From assembly GCA_020852965.1 (NCBI GenBank), contig JADYZV010000044.1:1-64000 (forward strand): a stretch of 64,000 bases of DNA, written 5' to 3'. Position numbers and translations under genes: made by a program. Origin of the DNA: Pirellulaceae bacterium. GTDB taxonomy: Bacteria; Planctomycetota; Planctomycetia; Pirellulales; Pirellulaceae. Position 1 is the first letter of the stretch, and each line of letters starts with the position of its first letter. Under the pieces are notes generated by a model. It searched no databases. It was not told the DNA's origin and was given only the letters and a program-made list of their open reading frames with translations. Positions 61,891 through 64,000 of the stretch are shown piece by piece.

Positions 61891-62910
61891 CTACAGTTCG
61901 TAGGTACTGACGAGGCCGTCGTTTCGCGAATGCAGGCGCTGGTACGCACCGTATCCGACACCACCATTGACACTGTCAAACGGGCTACCCGATGGAATTC
62001 CAGCGCTGCTGATAACGCCGGGTAAGTGGTTGGTGTGCTGGATGTTTTCACTGATGAAATGCACCGAACCATCCGCGAAGACAAACTGGGCTCCTCCTGT
62101 ATGGAGACTGCTGAACGTTTGGCTGCGGACCGCATTCGATGCGGTCAATGGCTGATTCATCGCAGCCACCCCAGCAGCAGAGCAGTGCTGCTGGTGAAGG
62201 GTTCGCTTATCGGACGCTCGCTTGAAGCCATAGAGCCGGCCATAGGTCTGATGGAAGTACGAAGCTTCCCCCACCATGATGGTATTGGAGGTACCATCCA
62301 AACAATCGCGAATGCCGTTGTACTTGTCACAGGCGAACATGCCGTTGGAGACGGTGTCAGGCCAGGCATAGGTGCTGTAATAGTGATAAGAACCCACGGA
62401 CACTTTGTAGCTACTGGCCGGTTGACTGGGAACATCGCCCCAAGTTACAGTCTCTGGGGCGACATCCGAAGGACAACGCGCCCAGGGGGTCTGGCTGGCG
62501 GCAGTGACTATGTTGTGGGAGGTCGCTCCCACGTCGCTATCGAGGATGTCGAACCTCTGATCGAACTGATTGTAGATGTTGCCTTGCTCCATAAACGGCA
62601 GAATGAAAACTGTCCAGCTAAAGCCCGTACCGTCATATCGAGTCCTGGCGGTTGGGCGAATTCTCCCGCTGTCATTACCGAAGAACTGGAAGGAATTCGG
62701 GAACGACTTGTAGACGTCGTGGTAGTTGTGCATGGCCAGCCCAAACTGCTTCATATTGTTCGAGCATTGCATACGCCGCGCCGCCTCGCGCGCCGCCTGT
62801 ACGGCCGGGAGAAGCAGGCCGACGAGGATGCCAATGATCGCGATGACCACCAGCAGCTCGACCAAGGTAAATCCTGACCGAACTGGTCGACTAGAACGCA
62901 CAATGTTCAT
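61891..62910 (-). CDS. DUF1559 pseudopilin-like protein
   Basis: The ATG at 62910 follows GGAG and starts a type IV pilin-like leader: MNIVRSSRPVRSGFTLVELL, then VVIAIIGILVGLLLPAVQAA. Cleavage should occur before Phe of GFTLVEL. The 339-residue product continues with MKQFGLAMHNYHDVYKSFPN and ends with a beta-rich domain (AQFVFADGSVHFISENIQHT), typical of DUF1559. Planctomycetes encode hundreds; they are thought to be secreted or surface-bound through a type II-like path. The longer frame to 63015 has no ribosome-binding site. It sits between two copies of the A/B lipoprotein pair. Confidence 0.92.
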   Translation of the reverse strand: MNIVRSSRPVRSGFTLVELLVVIAIIGILVGLLLPAVQAAREAARRMQCSNNMKQFGLAMHNYHDVYKSFPNSFQFFGNDSGRIRPTARTRYDGTGFSWTVFILPFMEQGNIYNQFDQRFDILDSDVGATSHNIVTAASQTPWARCPSDVAPETVTWGDVPSQPASSYKVSVGSYHYYSTYAWPDTVSNGMFACDKYNGIRDCLDGTSNTIMVGEASYFHQTYGRLYGFKRASDKRTLHQQHCSAAGVAAMNQPLTASNAVRSQTFSSLHTGGAQFVFADGSVHFISENIQHTNHLPGVISSAGIPSGSPFDSVNGGVGYGAYQRLHSRNDGLVSTYEL

Positions 62911-63342
62911 AACAGTGAACTCCAATGAAACGTTTCCTGGCTCGCATCGATTCAGCCTCCACACGGACGCCCTCGAACGATGTGCCACATTTACTATCCT
63001 AGAATTTATGGCCATTTGCTTGCTGCCCGTTATGGCTGAATCGCTCTATTGCGGTGCGATCTCGTTGCCTTGCGATTCCTCTGCCCTCCCATGCTGCGAT
63101 GGACGGTCGCTCACAACCAAACGAAACCATCATGGCGATTTCGTAAGATCCTCGATTGTGCAAGCTCAACCTCACAGGGTGCATGTAAGTTTCCAATCTG
63201 CCGAAGCTTGCCTTAAGCTCATGTTTGAGTCAGATGCGTTATGGAATTATCAAGAACACACCATAAAATGTCGGTAACGTAATGAATGGATTGTTTGCGG
63301 TGACTGTGACTGAGAATGAAAAATGGTGTTTGTTTGTAGCGA

Positions 63343-63387
63343 CAACAAGCTCGAAAGTAGCCAAACGAAAATCGGATAACACACGTG
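63343..63387 (-). pseudogene. remnant of a DUF4038 gene start after lipoprotein A copy 2
   Basis: AACAAGCTCGAAAGTAGC at 63346 and the following ACACGTGC match the first codons of the DUF4038 gene at 60656-60713. In both places this lies directly after a type A lipoprotein gene. No further DUF4038 sequence is present. It implies that the duplicated unit once reached into the DUF4038 gene. The rest of 62911-63342 shows no gene. Confidence 0.7.
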
Positions 63388-63789
63388 CTAGGACTCTAGG
63401 TCGAAATCGATATCGTTGCTTCCCGGCTCGACTTGTGCCGTTAGTTCGGATTTGCGGTGGTATTTCGCCGGGACAATTTCTTTGACTGCGGGCGTTGGTT
63501 CCCCGGTCTTCATGTCGATACTGGCGTCTTCATGGGTAAAGATGCGCACTTTGTGTTCACCAGCCTCGACTCCGGTCTGACTGGTACTGTACTCCAGCCG
63601 GTAGTAACCGTTGGAGTCGGTCTTGCCCATAGATGGGCGTCCGTTGGGAGGGGAAAATTCGACGAAGGCTTTTTCCAAAGGCTCGCCGTCCAGAGTGACG
63701 GTCCCTGAAACTCCCGACAGGCCGTTGCCGCAGCCGGTGGCGAGGCAAATGAAGGCGAGGGCCCAAGCGAGGTGGATAACGCTTTTCAT
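63388..63789 (-). CDS. small transthyretin-like lipoprotein, type A copy 2
   Basis: The 133-residue product starts at 63789 (MKSVIHLAWALAFICLATGC) and is a close paralogue of 60715-61116, differing at only a few residues (for example ATGCGNGLSGVSGTVTLDGE). The lipobox Cys is conserved. Its downstream side holds only a DUF4038 fragment, and the DUF1559 gene is next. It is followed upstream by a type B copy that runs out of the window. Confidence 0.85.
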   Translation of the reverse strand: MKSVIHLAWALAFICLATGCGNGLSGVSGTVTLDGEPLEKAFVEFSPPNGRPSMGKTDSNGYYRLEYSTSQTGVEAGEHKVRIFTHEDASIDMKTGEPTPAVKEIVPAKYHRKSELTAQVEPGSNDIDFDLES

Positions 63790-63913
63790 AAGTAACAGCT
63801 CTTTACTAAGTGATTGAAGTTCTGGCTGGTGAGCGAGCGGCAGTTGCTCTCTTACCGACCATAGTCGTTTCTGCGCCAAGCCCCGTGGCGTAAGGAATCC
63901 GTGGCGAATCCCG

Positions 63914-64000
63914 CTATGGCAAATTCTCTTCCTGCGGTTCGGCTAGTTCGAGTTCAAAATCGATTTCGTTCTTTCCCGGTTTGACATGCTCCGTGAGCGT
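63914..64000 (-). CDS. small transthyretin-like lipoprotein, type B copy 2, 3' end only
   Basis: The minus-strand frame ends at TAG (63914-63916) and gives the last 28 residues: TLTEHVKPGKNEIDFELEL then AEPQEENLP. These match the tail of the type B protein at 61239-61661 (VKPGKNEIDFDLELDKPQEE). The start lies beyond the window edge. Confidence 0.82.
   Translation of the reverse strand, partial: TLTEHVKPGKNEIDFELELAEPQEENLP

Noticed and set aside
1-64000. tRNA, rRNA, transposase or integrase genes
   Set aside because: None was seen by eye in the intergenic regions or in the translated frames.

Overview
The window looks like a chromosomal segment of a planctomycete of the Pirellulaceae type (Rhodopirellula/Blastopirellula relatives). 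The evidence is lineage-typical families: Planctomycete-cytochrome (PSCyt/DUF1549/DUF1553) protein, DUF1501 Tat protein, PVC-type CxxCH HEAT-repeat protein, sulfatase, DUF1559 pseudopilin-like protein, ECF sigma factors next to FHA or kinase-like proteins, and many dispersed palindromic intergenic repeats. This assignment is inferred from gene content, not from a marker gene.

Positions 1-14300 are a decaying accessory region. A partial DUF4058 gene is followed by two Ser/Thr-kinase genes that lost their catalytic N-lobe, a PDZ exported protein, and a rhomboid gene missing its 5' part and split by an in-frame stop. A module then occurs twice (about 6.4-11.0 kb and 11.25-14.1 kb): FHA 3' remnant, MazE/MazF-like pair, FHA-domain protein, ECF sigma factor, HD phosphohydrolase, and in the first copy also an RlaP-type nucleotidyltransferase. 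The FHA genes are intact in both copies. The sigma gene is broken in both copies by different lesions, and the toxin-antitoxin pair survives only in the first. The HD and nucleotidyltransferase pair resembles a split RNA 3'-end processing system.

Positions 14335-36240 are mostly core genes: uup, a hexulose-phosphate-synthase-like enzyme, a SNF2 helicase with a small partner, rsfS-argS, a YwqK-repeat exported protein, pckA, mutL, an NtrC-type regulator, aroH, conserved hypothetical and zinc-ribbon membrane proteins, and an octaheme c-type cytochrome lipoprotein with C-terminal HEAT/TPR-like repeats. Intergenic regions hold several repeat families. One is a hairpin element plus five exact-period 52-bp repeats directly upstream of pckA.

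Positions 36799-49003 carry a sialidase-fold protein, an acyl-CoA/ACP ligase, a Cys-rich exported protein with a clear terminator and a hairpin leader, an SDR, an ECF sigma factor with a candidate membrane anti-sigma partner, a Gfo/Idh/MocA oxidoreductase coupled to an inositol-monophosphatase-family protein, and two unrecognised genes.

Positions 49185-64000 are a minus-strand block suited to breakdown of (sulfated) glycans: small transthyretin-like lipoproteins in duplicated pairs around a DUF1559 protein, then a DUF5060/DUF4038 glycosidase-like protein, sulfatase, PSCyt/DUF1549/DUF1553/LamG protein, DUF1501 protein and PVC CxxCH protein. A dispersed hairpin element sits between the PSCyt gene and its usual DUF1501 partner. 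I saw no tRNA, rRNA, CRISPR array or transposase gene.
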